Assembly (NCBI GenBank): GCA_016415585.1
Contig: CP066552.1
Location: 124,001 to 188,000, forward strand
Reading direction: 5' to 3'
Length of the DNA stretch: 64,000 nt
Source of the DNA: Pectobacterium carotovorum
Lineage (GTDB): Bacteria; Pseudomonadota; Gammaproteobacteria; Enterobacterales; Enterobacteriaceae
Numbering within the stretch: position 1 is the stretch's first letter; every line of letters starts with the position of its first letter. The position numbers and the translations under genes were made by a program. The notes beneath the pieces are model-generated. The model saw nothing but the letters and a program-made list of their open reading frames with translations. It did no database searches and had not been told where the DNA came from. Positions 21,979-30,841 of this stretch are shown here, in pieces.

Positions 21979-22690
21979 TGAGCTGCAACTCAACGCCGAG
22001 CCTTATGGCATGCTTGGCATTCAGAACACCAAGTTTTTTTACAACGTTGCCGATATGAAATTTTACCGTGCTGGTTTTGATACCGAGGATAATGGCAACT
22101 TCCAGATAGGTTTTACCCATACTGGCCCAGTAAAGAATTTCATTTTCTCGTTGAGAGAATATATCTTTATTGTTTGATTGTTTTTTACTTTCAATCATCT
22201 CTCTGCAAAGAGAGATGATTTTTTCATATGCATCGATTAATAGCATCTGAAAGGTGTCTTTCCTCTCTTCGATAAATGTTTCGACATCGTCTGGATATGA
22301 GCTATCCACAATAATAGATAGCATGGCGAGATTATCGCCATGATCGTGAAGTACGAAGGTATATCCATTGATAACATTGTATTTCTTAGAGAGGTCAAAT
22401 ATCTTGGCAAGCTGTAATTGCGTATTAATAACCAGACTTTTCTCCCAGGAAAAGGGAGATATTTTATTAAATGAAGCAAGAACCACAGGATCAATGTGCT
22501 GGTATTTGTTTTTTTTATAGAGATCTACCCATTCATCAGGATAACTGGAAATGATAATCATTTGAGACGGATTCTTTTTATTGAGAACCATAAATGAGAA
22601 TTTTACGCCGTTGTAGTGATCCAAGTTTTTATTGAAGTGTTTTTTAATTACCCTGCTTATTATTTCACTATCGGTAAATAATGGCGACAT
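21962..22690 (-). CDS. expR: LuxR-family quorum-sensing regulator ExpR
   Basis: Transcription factor binding acylhomoserine lactones. Residues about 20-165 form the autoinducer-binding domain with the family Trp/Tyr/Asp residues (YPDEWVDLYKKNKYQHIDPVV, SPFSWE). Residues about 175-240 form the LuxR helix-turn-helix (FSQRENEILYWASMGKTYLEVA, TVKFHIGNVVKKLG). In Pectobacterium such proteins often bind DNA without signal and activate rsmA, and the signal releases them. It is convergent with expI, overlapping by 17 bases including both stop codons, the classical arrangement at this locus. Confidence 0.95.
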   Translation of the reverse strand: MSPLFTDSEIISRVIKKHFNKNLDHYNGVKFSFMVLNKKNPSQMIIISSYPDEWVDLYKKNKYQHIDPVVLASFNKISPFSWEKSLVINTQLQLAKIFDLSKKYNVINGYTFVLHDHGDNLAMLSIIVDSSYPDDVETFIEERKDTFQMLLIDAYEKIISLCREMIESKKQSNNKDIFSQRENEILYWASMGKTYLEVAIILGIKTSTVKFHIGNVVKKLGVLNAKHAIRLGVELQLIKPVQ

Positions 22691-23038
22691 CTCATGACCT
22701 CAGTCTGAAGAATCAACATCCCTGTAATGGAAAAGTATATACCTACACCTGTACCTAAGTCTAATTGTTATGTGTGAGTGAGAAAACATACAATAGTACA
22801 ACAAAGCTTAATGTGAAAAGCAAAAAAATAAACACCGCTCAGGATAAGCGTGATGGTTGGCTAACATCAGGGAATGCTAATTAATCAAGATTTATCAATA
22901 GTATAGTAAAATAATTTTTTCCTCTCTAATGGCCTGTGTCATTTTACAGGCTCATGGGTATCGGTTACATCAGTTGTATCAGAGTGGTTTTTTCGCTAGC
23001 CGTATTCGCTTGTTTATTATGTTGTCCTGCGCAGCATC
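22691..23038. other. AT-rich intergenic region between expR and the pectin esterase
   Basis: 348 bp without a credible gene. It holds the expR promoter region; ACCTGTACCT at 22746-22755 resembles half of a lux box about 56-65 bp upstream of expR. The right part is the 3' flank of the pectin esterase gene. No terminator hairpin stands out. Confidence 0.4.
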
Positions 23039-24241
23039 TCATACCTCATAGATATTGTTGTATTCCCATAGTCGGTTGAAATGCACATCATCCAGATTGC
23101 GGCCTGAATCCACATTACCCGTAAAGGCGCGCGCGGTAGTGGCGGCGGCTCCCCACGGTTGCTCTTTGTCATAGCTGGCGTCAATCGTGCTGTCGCGAAT
23201 CACTAACTGACCGTTTGCTGTCTGCCCTCGCTGGTATCCCGTTTTTCTTGCCCCCTGATCCCAGGCGCGCCCTAATTTGGCCTTTCTTTCTCCGCTGAAG
23301 CCTTCGTCACCTGTAAAACGGCAATTTACTGCCAGAAAACCGTATTGCACCCACGGCATGCTATCGGGCGCAAAGACATGAATATCTTTTGCCTCACGGC
23401 TGGAAACCGTATGAAAGTGGACATGCTCGAATACGGCGGTCGCACGTCCAAAAACGTAATCGACATCACCCTCAATGTAACAGTCTTTAATGTAGGCGCG
23501 GCTATAGCGATCCGTGACGTACTCATTGCGGAGGTTGCTGGTATTGACGAAAAACGTATCCTGACGACCGATGAGATGAACCTTTTCAAGCTGTATCTTG
23601 TCGCCGTCGGTGCGCAGCGCGACGGCCTGATGCGCACGACCATCCACTGAATCCAGCAAGGTATTCATTACCGTCAGGTTTTTCATCTGGAAATTGTCGC
23701 TTTGCGACCAGACCACGGCGGCACAAATGGTATCAATCGTCGCGTTCTGCTTTGACGCACAGAGGTCGTACAGGTACCAGGCAGGGTCTCCGGGCTGGTA
23801 TTCGCCGTGTGAGTTCACTGTTTCCCGGTAGGTTGCTGGTGAAAACATCGAATCAAGCGCGAGTTGAATCACTACGTCATCCGGTTGTTCTCCCGCCCCA
23901 CATAGCGTGAGCGGTGGCGCATCGGCGGGGATGTAGACCGTGCCGGTATAGGTGCCCGGCAGCAATGTAATCTCAATGTGCGCCCGATCCTGCTGCGCCC
24001 GCAGCGCGGCGTTCACCGCCTGTTGAATATGGGTATGTGTTGCACCATCCACCCCCACCTGTGGCCCAACAACCCACGGCGTCGCCGGATCGACCTCAAT
24101 TGGTGCGGGCAGCCAGATATCAGCCTCCGTCTGGCCATCGTTCCCACGCAGCGTGAAATAGTGCGGGAGCGTGAAACGTTCTGCTTCTTGCGCGGAGAGA
24201 ATAGGGCGATAAACGGTGCCGGGGTACGTCGTTTTTGTCAT
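23039..24241 (-). CDS. Pectin methylesterase-like protein (CE8, PemB/YbhC type), no export signal
   Basis: Carbohydrate esterase family 8 protein removing methyl esters from homogalacturonan or its oligomers. CE8 landmarks are in order: LLPGTYTGTVYIPADAPPL, HQAVALRTDGDK, GRQDTFFVNTS (first catalytic Asp), EGDVDYVFGRATAVFE (second Asp) and LGRAWDQGARK (Arg/Trp substrate site). 400 residues. The N-terminus MTKTTYPGTVYRPILS has neither signal peptide nor lipobox, and the upstream frame closes within a few codons, so extension does not rescue one. It is therefore probably intracellular and may act on imported oligogalacturonides. Adjacent to expIR, although control by quorum sensing is only suggested by proximity. 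Confidence 0.9.
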   Translation of the reverse strand: MTKTTYPGTVYRPILSAQEAERFTLPHYFTLRGNDGQTEADIWLPAPIEVDPATPWVVGPQVGVDGATHTHIQQAVNAALRAQQDRAHIEITLLPGTYTGTVYIPADAPPLTLCGAGEQPDDVVIQLALDSMFSPATYRETVNSHGEYQPGDPAWYLYDLCASKQNATIDTICAAVVWSQSDNFQMKNLTVMNTLLDSVDGRAHQAVALRTDGDKIQLEKVHLIGRQDTFFVNTSNLRNEYVTDRYSRAYIKDCYIEGDVDYVFGRATAVFEHVHFHTVSSREAKDIHVFAPDSMPWVQYGFLAVNCRFTGDEGFSGERKAKLGRAWDQGARKTGYQRGQTANGQLVIRDSTIDASYDKEQPWGAAATTARAFTGNVDSGRNLDDVHFNRLWEYNNIYEV

Positions 24242-24262
24242 CGTGTTATCCTAATAAAGAAG

Positions 24263-24604
24263 TTAATTCCCCTGATACCACGTCCAGATTTTGACCAACA
24301 GTGCCGCTGACACACTCCAACACACGACCGCCGCGAGCAGTGCCTGTGGCAATTTCATCCACGCGGTAAAGTAATAAAGTGAAATGAGATAAACCAGATA
24401 AGGAATAACAGACCAGATGCCAAAAAGGATGGTGGCGCGCAGCGCTTCCAGTCCGCGTTCGGTGCCAACGATGTAATGTGCGATCAGCGCGAACGTGGGA
24501 AATAGCGGTACGAGTCCGGCAATATAATAGTTTCGGCTTTTCGCCAGTACGCTGATGAGCAATACGATCAGCGCACCAATAACCGATTTGATAAACAATG
24601 ACAT
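24263..24604 (-). CDS. GlpM family small membrane protein
   Basis: 113-residue protein with four hydrophobic segments (about 5-20, 27-47, 58-80, 87-108), matching the GlpM family, named from a Pseudomonas membrane protein linked to alginate and glycerol metabolism; its function is unknown. KSRNYYIAGLVPLFPTFALIAHYIVG is typical (given here as its two ends KSRNYYIAG and ALIAHYIVG). It is 21 bases upstream of the pectin esterase on the same strand and probably co-transcribed with it. Confidence 0.75.
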   Translation of the reverse strand: MSLFIKSVIGALIVLLISVLAKSRNYYIAGLVPLFPTFALIAHYIVGTERGLEALRATILFGIWSVIPYLVYLISLYYFTAWMKLPQALLAAVVCWSVSAALLVKIWTWYQGN

Positions 24605-24750
24605 AAGTATAACTTCTGGCTTAATTCAGCATCGCGGATGAACAGAGAATAGCGAAAAAGTGTCAGGATAGAATAGTGCGATCGCACAGCTTAAGATTTC
24701 AATTCGTGGTGATTTCGTTATTCTTAGCAGCAGAATGAATACCGTACGTG

Positions 24751-24887
24751 ATACCCGCCATACTTCGAGCTGCTTGTGTGTTGGCCGCGTTATTCGGCCT
24801 TACGGCCTCACTCCTTCGGAGTCAGCATAAACGCTGTTCAAAAACGCCTTGGCGTTTTTGTCACGCAACTCGAATTATTTAGGGTAT
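24751..24887. repeat. Dispersed intergenic repeat, copy 3 (variant core)
   Basis: Shares both ends with the copies at 2693 and 13369 (ATACCCGCCATACTTCGAG left, CAACTCGAATTATTTAGGGTAT-type right end) but has a different middle. That middle has small hairpins: GGCCTTACGGCC (about 24796-24807), ACTCCTTCGGAGT and AAAACGCCTTGGCGTTTT. It lies 48 bp before the lipid operon starting at 24936. Confidence 0.82.
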
Positions 24888-24935
24888 ATGGCACCGTAGG
24901 TGCAGGTAAAACGATAATAAATCTGAAAAGGATGG

Positions 24936-25952
24936 ATGTTGAAGACGCAAAGCTATGCATTTACTCAGGGATTGATTCCGCTCAAGATTATTTCTACCGG
25001 CTGCGCGCTCCCCGCACAGCGGGTGACCTCGGCTGAATTGGATGTGCGGCTCAATAAACCTGCTGGTTATGTCGAAAGCCGTTCAGGCATTATCTATCGC
25101 TACCATGCGGATAATCATGCTAGTCAGGCCGAGCTCGGTGTGGCGGCATTAAATGACGCGCTGGCGCGGGGAGTTATTCCGCCTGCGTCAATCGATCTGC
25201 TGCTGTTTGCTTCTGCCATTCCGATTCAGGCGCTGCCTTATAGCGCCAGCCATTTATTAAAAGTGTCGTCTCTGCCAAAAGGGACGGCCTGTTTTGATAT
25301 TAACAGCAGCTGCGTCAGCTTTATTTCCGCGCTTCAGGTGGCAGCTGGTTTGCTGAATACTGGCGCTTATCGGCGCATTGCCATTGTCTCTACCGAACTG
25401 GCCTCACGCGGCATTGACTGGGATGACGAAGAGTCGTCGCTGATTTTTGGCGATGGTGCCGCGTGCGCCATTGTTGAACGCGGCGATGGGCGCAGCGGTA
25501 TTACGGCGTGTTTGCTGGAAACTTATCCGAAGGGCAACGAACTGTGCCAAATCCGCGCAGGCGGCACCTTGCGCAACCCGCGTGCGGGGATGGAACTACA
25601 TGATTTTCTGTTCCATATGCAGGGAAAACGGCTATTCAGGCAGGCTTCTGCCTTGATTGAGGGCTATCTGCAACGTCTGCTGGATGCCAGCGGCTACTCA
25701 CTGGATCAGATGGCGGCGGTGGTTCCGCATCAGGCCAGCCACCTGTCGCTGGAACATATGCGCAAGCGGCTGGCGATTCCGACGGAAAGGCTGATTGATA
25801 TTTACCGCTATCATGGCAATCAGGTGGCGGCCTCGATTCCGACGGCGCTGCACCATGCCATCGTGACGCAACGCCTGCCTGAAGGTGAACCCGCGATGCT
25901 GGTCGGTACGGCCGCCGGGTTGACGCTGGGCGGGATGGTACTGATCCCATGA
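24936..25952 (+). CDS. FabH-like 3-oxoacyl-ACP synthase III family ketosynthase
   Basis: Thiolase-fold condensing enzyme, 338 residues. The catalytic triad is complete: Cys126 in DINSSCVSFISAL, His265 in VPHQASHLSLEH and Asn295 in YHGNQVAASIPTAL; the C-terminal GTAAGLTLGGM corresponds to the FabH glycine loop. It differs too much from housekeeping FabH to be the fatty-acid initiator and resembles stand-alone condensing enzymes of secondary lipid pathways (OleA or DarB type). It should make a new C-C bond between an acyl thioester and a second acyl or malonyl unit. First gene of an eight-gene operon; its stop overlaps the next start (ATGA). An AAAAGGA ribosome site precedes the start. Confidence 0.85.
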   Translation: MLKTQSYAFTQGLIPLKIISTGCALPAQRVTSAELDVRLNKPAGYVESRSGIIYRYHADNHASQAELGVAALNDALARGVIPPASIDLLLFASAIPIQALPYSASHLLKVSSLPKGTACFDINSSCVSFISALQVAAGLLNTGAYRRIAIVSTELASRGIDWDDEESSLIFGDGAACAIVERGDGRSGITACLLETYPKGNELCQIRAGGTLRNPRAGMELHDFLFHMQGKRLFRQASALIEGYLQRLLDASGYSLDQMAAVVPHQASHLSLEHMRKRLAIPTERLIDIYRYHGNQVAASIPTALHHAIVTQRLPEGEPAMLVGTAAGLTLGGMVLIP

Positions 25953-26977
25953 GAGTCTTCGTCACGGGTGCAACCAGCGGGTTGGGGCGTAACGCGGTGG
26001 AATGGCTGCTCCAGGCTGGGCATCAGGTGCTGGCTTGCGGGCGCGATCGCACGGTGGGGCAACAGCTTGAAGCGCAGGGTGCGCAGTTCGCCCGCATTGA
26101 TTTGGTGGAAACGTCGGTAGAGCAGTTTCGAACGCTGATGGCGGGCTGTGATGTGGTCTGGCACTGTGCCGCAAAATCATCACCGTGGGGTCAATATAAT
26201 GATTTTTATCAGAATAATACCGAGGTAACGGCGCGACTGGCTGAAGCCGCGGGTCAGTTGGGCATCCCGCGTTTTGTGCACATCTCCACGCCTGCGATTT
26301 ACTTTGATTATCAGCACCACCTGAATATTAATGAAAGCTACCGCGCGGTGCGTTTTGCCAATCACTATGCACAGACCAAATTTCTGGCGGAAGAACGGCT
26401 TCAGGCGCTGACGTCACGCTACCCGCAAACCACCTATGTCATCCTGCGTCCGCGTGGCCTGTTTGGCCCACATGACCGTGTGATTCTGCCGCGTGTTCTG
26501 GAGCAGATCGCGGTGGGCGGCGGCGTGCTGCGTCTCCCGCGAGGTGGTGAAGCGCTGCTGGATCTGACGTTTGTCGGCAACGTGGTAGAGGCGATGGCGC
26601 TTGCCAGCCAGCGCACGGGATTGGTTTCAGGTTCGGCATACAACATTACCAATCGTGAGCCCGCACGCCTTGCAGACATGCTTCAGCAACTGCTGGTCAG
26701 TCAGTTGGGCATGAATTATCGCGTTAAGGCGGTGCCGTATCCGTTACTGCACGCGGTGGCCGGTGGTATGGAGCTGTTCTCGTGGTTTAGCCGAAAAGAG
26801 CCTCTGCTGACGCGCTACAGCGCGGGAGCGGTGAATTTTGATATGACGCTCAGCGCGGAGAAAGCGCAGCAAGAGCTGGGCTATCAGCCGCGTTTTTCCC
26901 TCCAGCAGGGTATCGAGTTAACCGGTAGCTGGTTCAAAACACACCTTGCGCAGCGGAGCACTGACGGACATGGCTAA
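25949..26977 (+). CDS. NAD(P)-dependent 3-beta-HSD/OleD-like reductase (extended SDR)
   Basis: Extended short-chain dehydrogenase of 342 residues. It has the dinucleotide motif VTGATSGLGRNAVEWLL at the N-terminus, WHCAAKSSPWG at the end of the fourth strand, and the catalytic Tyr-x3-Lys in HYAQTKFLAEE. The FLRPRGLFGPHD-type segment (LRPRGLFGPHDRVI) and late GYQPRFSLQQGI are typical of the 3-beta-hydroxysteroid dehydrogenase/OleD group. OleD-type enzymes reduce 2-alkyl-3-oxoacids made by condensing enzymes, which fits the FabH-like gene it overlaps by four bases. The true substrate is unknown. Confidence 0.82.
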   Translation: MRVFVTGATSGLGRNAVEWLLQAGHQVLACGRDRTVGQQLEAQGAQFARIDLVETSVEQFRTLMAGCDVVWHCAAKSSPWGQYNDFYQNNTEVTARLAEAAGQLGIPRFVHISTPAIYFDYQHHLNINESYRAVRFANHYAQTKFLAEERLQALTSRYPQTTYVILRPRGLFGPHDRVILPRVLEQIAVGGGVLRLPRGGEALLDLTFVGNVVEAMALASQRTGLVSGSAYNITNREPARLADMLQQLLVSQLGMNYRVKAVPYPLLHAVAGGMELFSWFSRKEPLLTRYSAGAVNFDMTLSAEKAQQELGYQPRFSLQQGIELTGSWFKTHLAQRSTDGHG

Positions 26978-27776
26978 TATTTCGACGTTTGAAGTAGGAT
27001 ACTGCCTGCATCCGGGTTGTATGGCGCTGCGTGGTGCGGGATGGAAAGTGTGCCGTTTTCCGGCGCGGGTCTGGATGCTGGAAAGTCAGGGTAAGCGCTG
27101 GCTGTGGGATACCGGCTATGCTCAGCATTTTACCGATGCCACGCGTTCCGGCCTGTTCCAACTGTACCGTAGAATGACGCCAGTGCATTTCGAAACGAAA
27201 AATGCGCTGATTCACCAGCTACATGCGCAGGGCATTCAGCCTGCCGATATCGACGGCCTGATCATCTCCCATTTTCACGGCGACCATATCGCGGGGCTGC
27301 GGGACTTCCCCTCCGTGCCGTTTATTTGTTCGGCGCTGGGCTGGCAGCAGACGCGGAACCTGCGCGGTTTCGCCGCGTTGAAGCGGGCATTTGTGCCTGC
27401 GTTGATTCCTGAACATTTCGAGCAAGCGCTCCAGTTTGTTGAGAGCTTCCCGCTCACCGATCTGCCTGCGGAGTTGGCACCGTTTACGCAAGGCTATGCG
27501 TTGCCCGGTAGCGACAAAGAGATCGTGCTGGTGCCGTTGCCCGGCCATGCCGCCGGACACCTTGGCGCGTTTGTGCTGACCGAAAACGGCTGGGTGCTGC
27601 TAGCAAGTGATGCCGCCTGGTCGCCGCACAGCTATCGTGAAGGTCGTGGGCCGTCGCGGTTGGCGAATCTGGTGATGGACGATCCAAAAGCCTATTACCA
27701 CACGCTGGACCAACTGCATCAGTTACACCTGAACGGACAGGTCGAGATTCGTCTGTGCCACGAGGGTGACCTATGA
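26970..27776 (+). CDS. Metallo-beta-lactamase-fold hydrolase
   Basis: 268-residue protein with the di-metal signature SHFHGDHIAG (HxHxDH), a later metal His in VPLPGHAAGHLG, the bridging Asp in LASDAAW and a terminal His in RLCHEGDL. The size and the tryptophan-rich N-terminus resemble lactonase/thioesterase-like members. In this operon it may hydrolyse an acyl thioester, lactone or ester. The ATG at 26970 was taken; it overlaps the preceding gene by eight bases. A TTG at 26946 is less likely. The stop overlaps the next start (ATGA). Confidence 0.82.
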   Translation: MANISTFEVGYCLHPGCMALRGAGWKVCRFPARVWMLESQGKRWLWDTGYAQHFTDATRSGLFQLYRRMTPVHFETKNALIHQLHAQGIQPADIDGLIISHFHGDHIAGLRDFPSVPFICSALGWQQTRNLRGFAALKRAFVPALIPEHFEQALQFVESFPLTDLPAELAPFTQGYALPGSDKEIVLVPLPGHAAGHLGAFVLTENGWVLLASDAAWSPHSYREGRGPSRLANLVMDDPKAYYHTLDQLHQLHLNGQVEIRLCHEGDL

Positions 27777-29059
27777 TTCCGCTGATGACGATCTGGCACT
27801 ATTTCCGCGCCAAACGCCTGAGTTTTACTACCCGTCAGGCGCTTGAACGCCATCAGCAGAATCAGCTCGCCCGCTTCGCGCGACGGGTGCTGGCGCGTAG
27901 TCCCTATTTTCGTCCTTACTGCCAGCTTCCTATAATGTCGTGGCCGACGATGGATAAAGCCGTAATGATGGCTGAATTCGATCGCATGAACACCGCTGGG
28001 CTTAAGAAAGATGACCTGCTTGCCTGCGCGCGCCGCAGCGAAGTGGATCGCGACTTCACGCCGAATGTGAACGGGTTTAGCGTCGGGCTGTCGTCCGGTA
28101 CGTCTGGCCAGCGCGGTCTGTTTGTTGTCAGCCCGCGCGAACAGCAGATTTGGGCTGGAGGCATGCTGGCGAAAATGCTGCCGGACGGTTTACGCGCCGG
28201 TGAACGGGTGGCGCTGTTTCTGCGGGCGGATAACAACCTGTATCACAGCGTCGATAACCGCTGGCTCAGCCTGTCGTTTTACGATCTCTTCGCGCCATTT
28301 CCCAGCCATTTTTCGCGGCTGGAAGCGTGGTCACCGTCGATTATCGTTGCCCCCGCACAGGTGCTGCGCGAGCTGGCGTTGGCGGTACAGCGTGGTGAAC
28401 TGCGCCTGTCGGTCAAAAAGGTGATTTCCGTGGCTGAGGTACTGGAGCCACAGGATAAGCAACTGTTGCAGCAGGTCTTCGGGCAAGTAGGGGAAGTGTA
28501 TCAGGCAACGGAAGGCTTTCTGGCATCGACCTGTGAACATGGCACGCTGCATCTTAACGAAGAATTTATTCACATTGAGCCGCAGTGGCTGGATGACGAA
28601 CGCTTTACGCCCATCATTACCGATTTCACCCGCAGCACGCAGCCGATTGTGCGCTATCGGCTGGATGATGTGCTGGTCAAACAGCGGGATCCCTGTGCGT
28701 GTGGCCGCGTGACGATGGCAATAGCCCGTATTGAAGGGCGCAGCGATGACAGCCTGAGGTTGCCGAACCGCAGCGGTGAAACTCAGACCGTGTTTGCCGA
28801 TCTCTGTAGCAGAGTGATTGCTAACGCGCTGCCGCTGCATGCCGACTATCGGCTGGTGCAGCAGGGCGACGCGACGCTGCATTTATCTGCCGCGTGTAGC
28901 CTGCCGGAGCTGGAAGCCTGTCGGGACAGTCTGGTGCAGCAGTTTGCGTTGCAGGGCATTGATGCGTCGCGCCTGCGGTGGCATCTCACCGCCGGGGAGA
29001 TCGCGCCGGAATTTACGCAAAAGCGCAGACGGATTACTCACCTGAAGGGGGAAGCATGA
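27773..29059 (+). CDS. F390-synthetase/PaaK-like adenylate-forming enzyme
   Basis: 428-residue member of the ANL (adenylate-forming) superfamily. The ATP loop is GLSSGTSGQRGLFVVSP, the A5-type motif is YQATEGFLAST, the ATP-ribose segment is YRLDDVLV, and the C-terminus has ITHLKGE. It groups by eye with the coenzyme F390 synthetase-related proteins, which in proteobacteria have no known link with F420. It probably activates a carboxylic acid as acyl-AMP, for ligation or for ring closure as OleC does for beta-lactones. It overlaps both neighbours by ATGA, so tight coupling is expected. Confidence 0.8.
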   Translation: MIPLMTIWHYFRAKRLSFTTRQALERHQQNQLARFARRVLARSPYFRPYCQLPIMSWPTMDKAVMMAEFDRMNTAGLKKDDLLACARRSEVDRDFTPNVNGFSVGLSSGTSGQRGLFVVSPREQQIWAGGMLAKMLPDGLRAGERVALFLRADNNLYHSVDNRWLSLSFYDLFAPFPSHFSRLEAWSPSIIVAPAQVLRELALAVQRGELRLSVKKVISVAEVLEPQDKQLLQQVFGQVGEVYQATEGFLASTCEHGTLHLNEEFIHIEPQWLDDERFTPIITDFTRSTQPIVRYRLDDVLVKQRDPCACGRVTMAIARIEGRSDDSLRLPNRSGETQTVFADLCSRVIANALPLHADYRLVQQGDATLHLSAACSLPELEACRDSLVQQFALQGIDASRLRWHLTAGEIAPEFTQKRRRITHLKGEA

Positions 29060-29712
29060 TGCGATTTCCTCAACACACGCTGCTATTGCGGCTGAAAGCG
29101 CTGCTCTTCGGCTGGGGAACGGTCGGCGTGGTGTATCAACTGAGTGCGCAGTTTCAGGGGCAGGGAACAGTGCTGCCGACGTCGCTGGTTGATGAGTGGA
29201 TTCCCTTTAGCGCTTCGGCTATCTGGCTGTATCTCTCCTTTTTCATCATTGTGCCGCTGTCCTATTTATCCTGCCCAATATCGCGTCTGGCAGGGTTACG
29301 TCGTGCAACGCAGCTCACCGCCTTGATTGCGGGCGCGGTGTACCTGATTTTTCCGACCACGATGGTGTATCCGCTGGTCGTCGGGGACGATTTTTCCACG
29401 CGTGTGCTACAGCTTTTGCTGCTTATCGACTCGCCACAGAATTGCCTGCCGTCGCTGCATATTGCGCTAACGGTGCTGGCGGTGTGGGCGATGAGCGATG
29501 GCCAGCAGAAAGTGAGGACCGGCTTGTATCTTCTGTGGGGAGCGGCGATAGCCTTTTCCATCCTGCAACTGCGCCGCCACCTGTTCATCGATCTGGTGAC
29601 TGGCGCGATACTTGCGGTAATCGCCGGATGGATCTTTCTGTGCAACCGAGAGACAGTGATAGCCTTACGCCCATCGGTTCCGTTACCCAACGATAAGCGC
29701 CATCAGGAATGA
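29056..29712 (+). CDS. PAP2-family membrane phosphatase
   Basis: 218-residue integral membrane protein with about five or six hydrophobic segments. PAP2 motifs are partly present: CLPSLHIALTVLAVWA (PSxxH) and RRHLFIDLVTGAIL (RxxxxD with the His). The first KxxxxxxRP motif is not evident. Members dephosphorylate lipid phosphates or transfer phospho-head-groups. The start at 29056 follows GGGGGAAGC and overlaps the upstream stop by four bases. In this operon it may process a lipid phosphate intermediate or head group. Confidence 0.78.
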   Translation: MMRFPQHTLLLRLKALLFGWGTVGVVYQLSAQFQGQGTVLPTSLVDEWIPFSASAIWLYLSFFIIVPLSYLSCPISRLAGLRRATQLTALIAGAVYLIFPTTMVYPLVVGDDFSTRVLQLLLLIDSPQNCLPSLHIALTVLAVWAMSDGQQKVRTGLYLLWGAAIAFSILQLRRHLFIDLVTGAILAVIAGWIFLCNRETVIALRPSVPLPNDKRHQE

Positions 29713-29716
29713 CATC

Positions 29717-30841
29717 ATGATCGATTTGGCACTACCCATTGTCTTCATGCTGGTTGTGGTGATTGGCGAAGCGTTGGTTTTACAGTGGATGCAGCGTGAA
29801 ACGGTGAACTGGCATGACGTGGTTTTCAACCTGAATTCAGGGCATATCATGCTGTGGCTTTTTCGCAGCGTGGAAATTTTTTGCTACGGCTATGTCGCGG
29901 CGCATTTCAGTTTCGGCTGGGTGGAAACCTGGCCGCCGGTGCTGATGTGGCTGTTCGCGCTACTTGCCTGGGATTTCGGTTTCTATTGGCTACATCGCCT
30001 GCACCACACCTTCGGCGTGCTGTGGGCGGTGCATGTGGTTCACCATCAGGGAGAACATTTCAATCTGTCGCTGGGCGTGCGTAACTCCTGGTATTCCTCG
30101 CTGACTTCAATTCCGTTCTTCCTGATTCTGGCGCTGCTCGGCATTCCGCTATACGTGTTCGTCACCGTTTCCATCCTGCATTACAGCGTTCAACTGTTTA
30201 ACCATAATGCCATGACGCCCAAACTGGGCTGGCTGGAGAAGGTGCTGGTGACACCGGCACACCATCGCGTACACCACGTGAACGACCGGGCGTACGCCGA
30301 TAAGAACTTCGGCGGTACCTTTATTTTTTGGGACAAGCTGTTCGGCAGTTTTTGCCCACAGCTGCCTGACACGCCTTTCCGCTATGGCGCGGGTCGGGAA
30401 ATACCCTCGAAAAACCCGTTTTGGGCCAGTAACCTGCCGTTTATGTCGTACCTGAAACTGTCGGTGCGCCGTACGCGTCAGGCGACGTTTCACTGTACGC
30501 CGATGGCGTTGATTGCCGGTGCGATGCTGCTGTTTGCGCTGGTGGTGGGCTATGTCTACCTGTATGGCTACGGCTATGATTCCGCCGATCTGTCGCAGGC
30601 GGCGCTCTTCCTATTGCTGGTGGCGGGGGCGGTTGCGCTGGGCGGCATTTCCGAAGGAAGACGCTGGGGTATTTACGTTTGGCTGCTGGTGGGGCTGCTA
30701 TTCCCTGCCGTGTTTCTTGTCTATCTGGGCTGGGAAGCGCTCTACTGGAAGATGGCGATGCTGATGCTGGCGCTGCACGGGATGGCGATGGCGGTCGGCT
30801 GGGGCCGACGTCCCCTGACTGAGGAGCATGAAAATGTCTAG
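29717..30841 (+). CDS. Sterol desaturase/fatty acid hydroxylase family protein
   Basis: 374-residue membrane di-iron enzyme. The eight-histidine pattern is visible: HRLHHTFGVLW, VHVVHHQGEHFN and the later HHRVHHVNDRAY near residues 190-200. Four N-terminal hydrophobic helices precede the active site, and a second hydrophobic domain fills residues 255-365. Enzymes of this family hydroxylate or desaturate long alkyl chains at the membrane. It is five bases downstream of the PAP2 gene and overlaps the following desaturase. Confidence 0.85.
   Translation: MIDLALPIVFMLVVVIGEALVLQWMQRETVNWHDVVFNLNSGHIMLWLFRSVEIFCYGYVAAHFSFGWVETWPPVLMWLFALLAWDFGFYWLHRLHHTFGVLWAVHVVHHQGEHFNLSLGVRNSWYSSLTSIPFFLILALLGIPLYVFVTVSILHYSVQLFNHNAMTPKLGWLEKVLVTPAHHRVHHVNDRAYADKNFGGTFIFWDKLFGSFCPQLPDTPFRYGAGREIPSKNPFWASNLPFMSYLKLSVRRTRQATFHCTPMALIAGAMLLFALVVGYVYLYGYGYDSADLSQAALFLLLVAGAVALGGISEGRRWGIYVWLLVGLLFPAVFLVYLGWEALYWKMAMLMLALHGMAMAVGWGRRPLTEEHENV

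Noticed and set aside
24936..25952. Housekeeping fabH
   Set aside because: Sequence around the active site and the operon context with reductase, ligase and desaturases do not fit the fatty-acid initiation gene, which normally lies in the plsX-fabHDG cluster.
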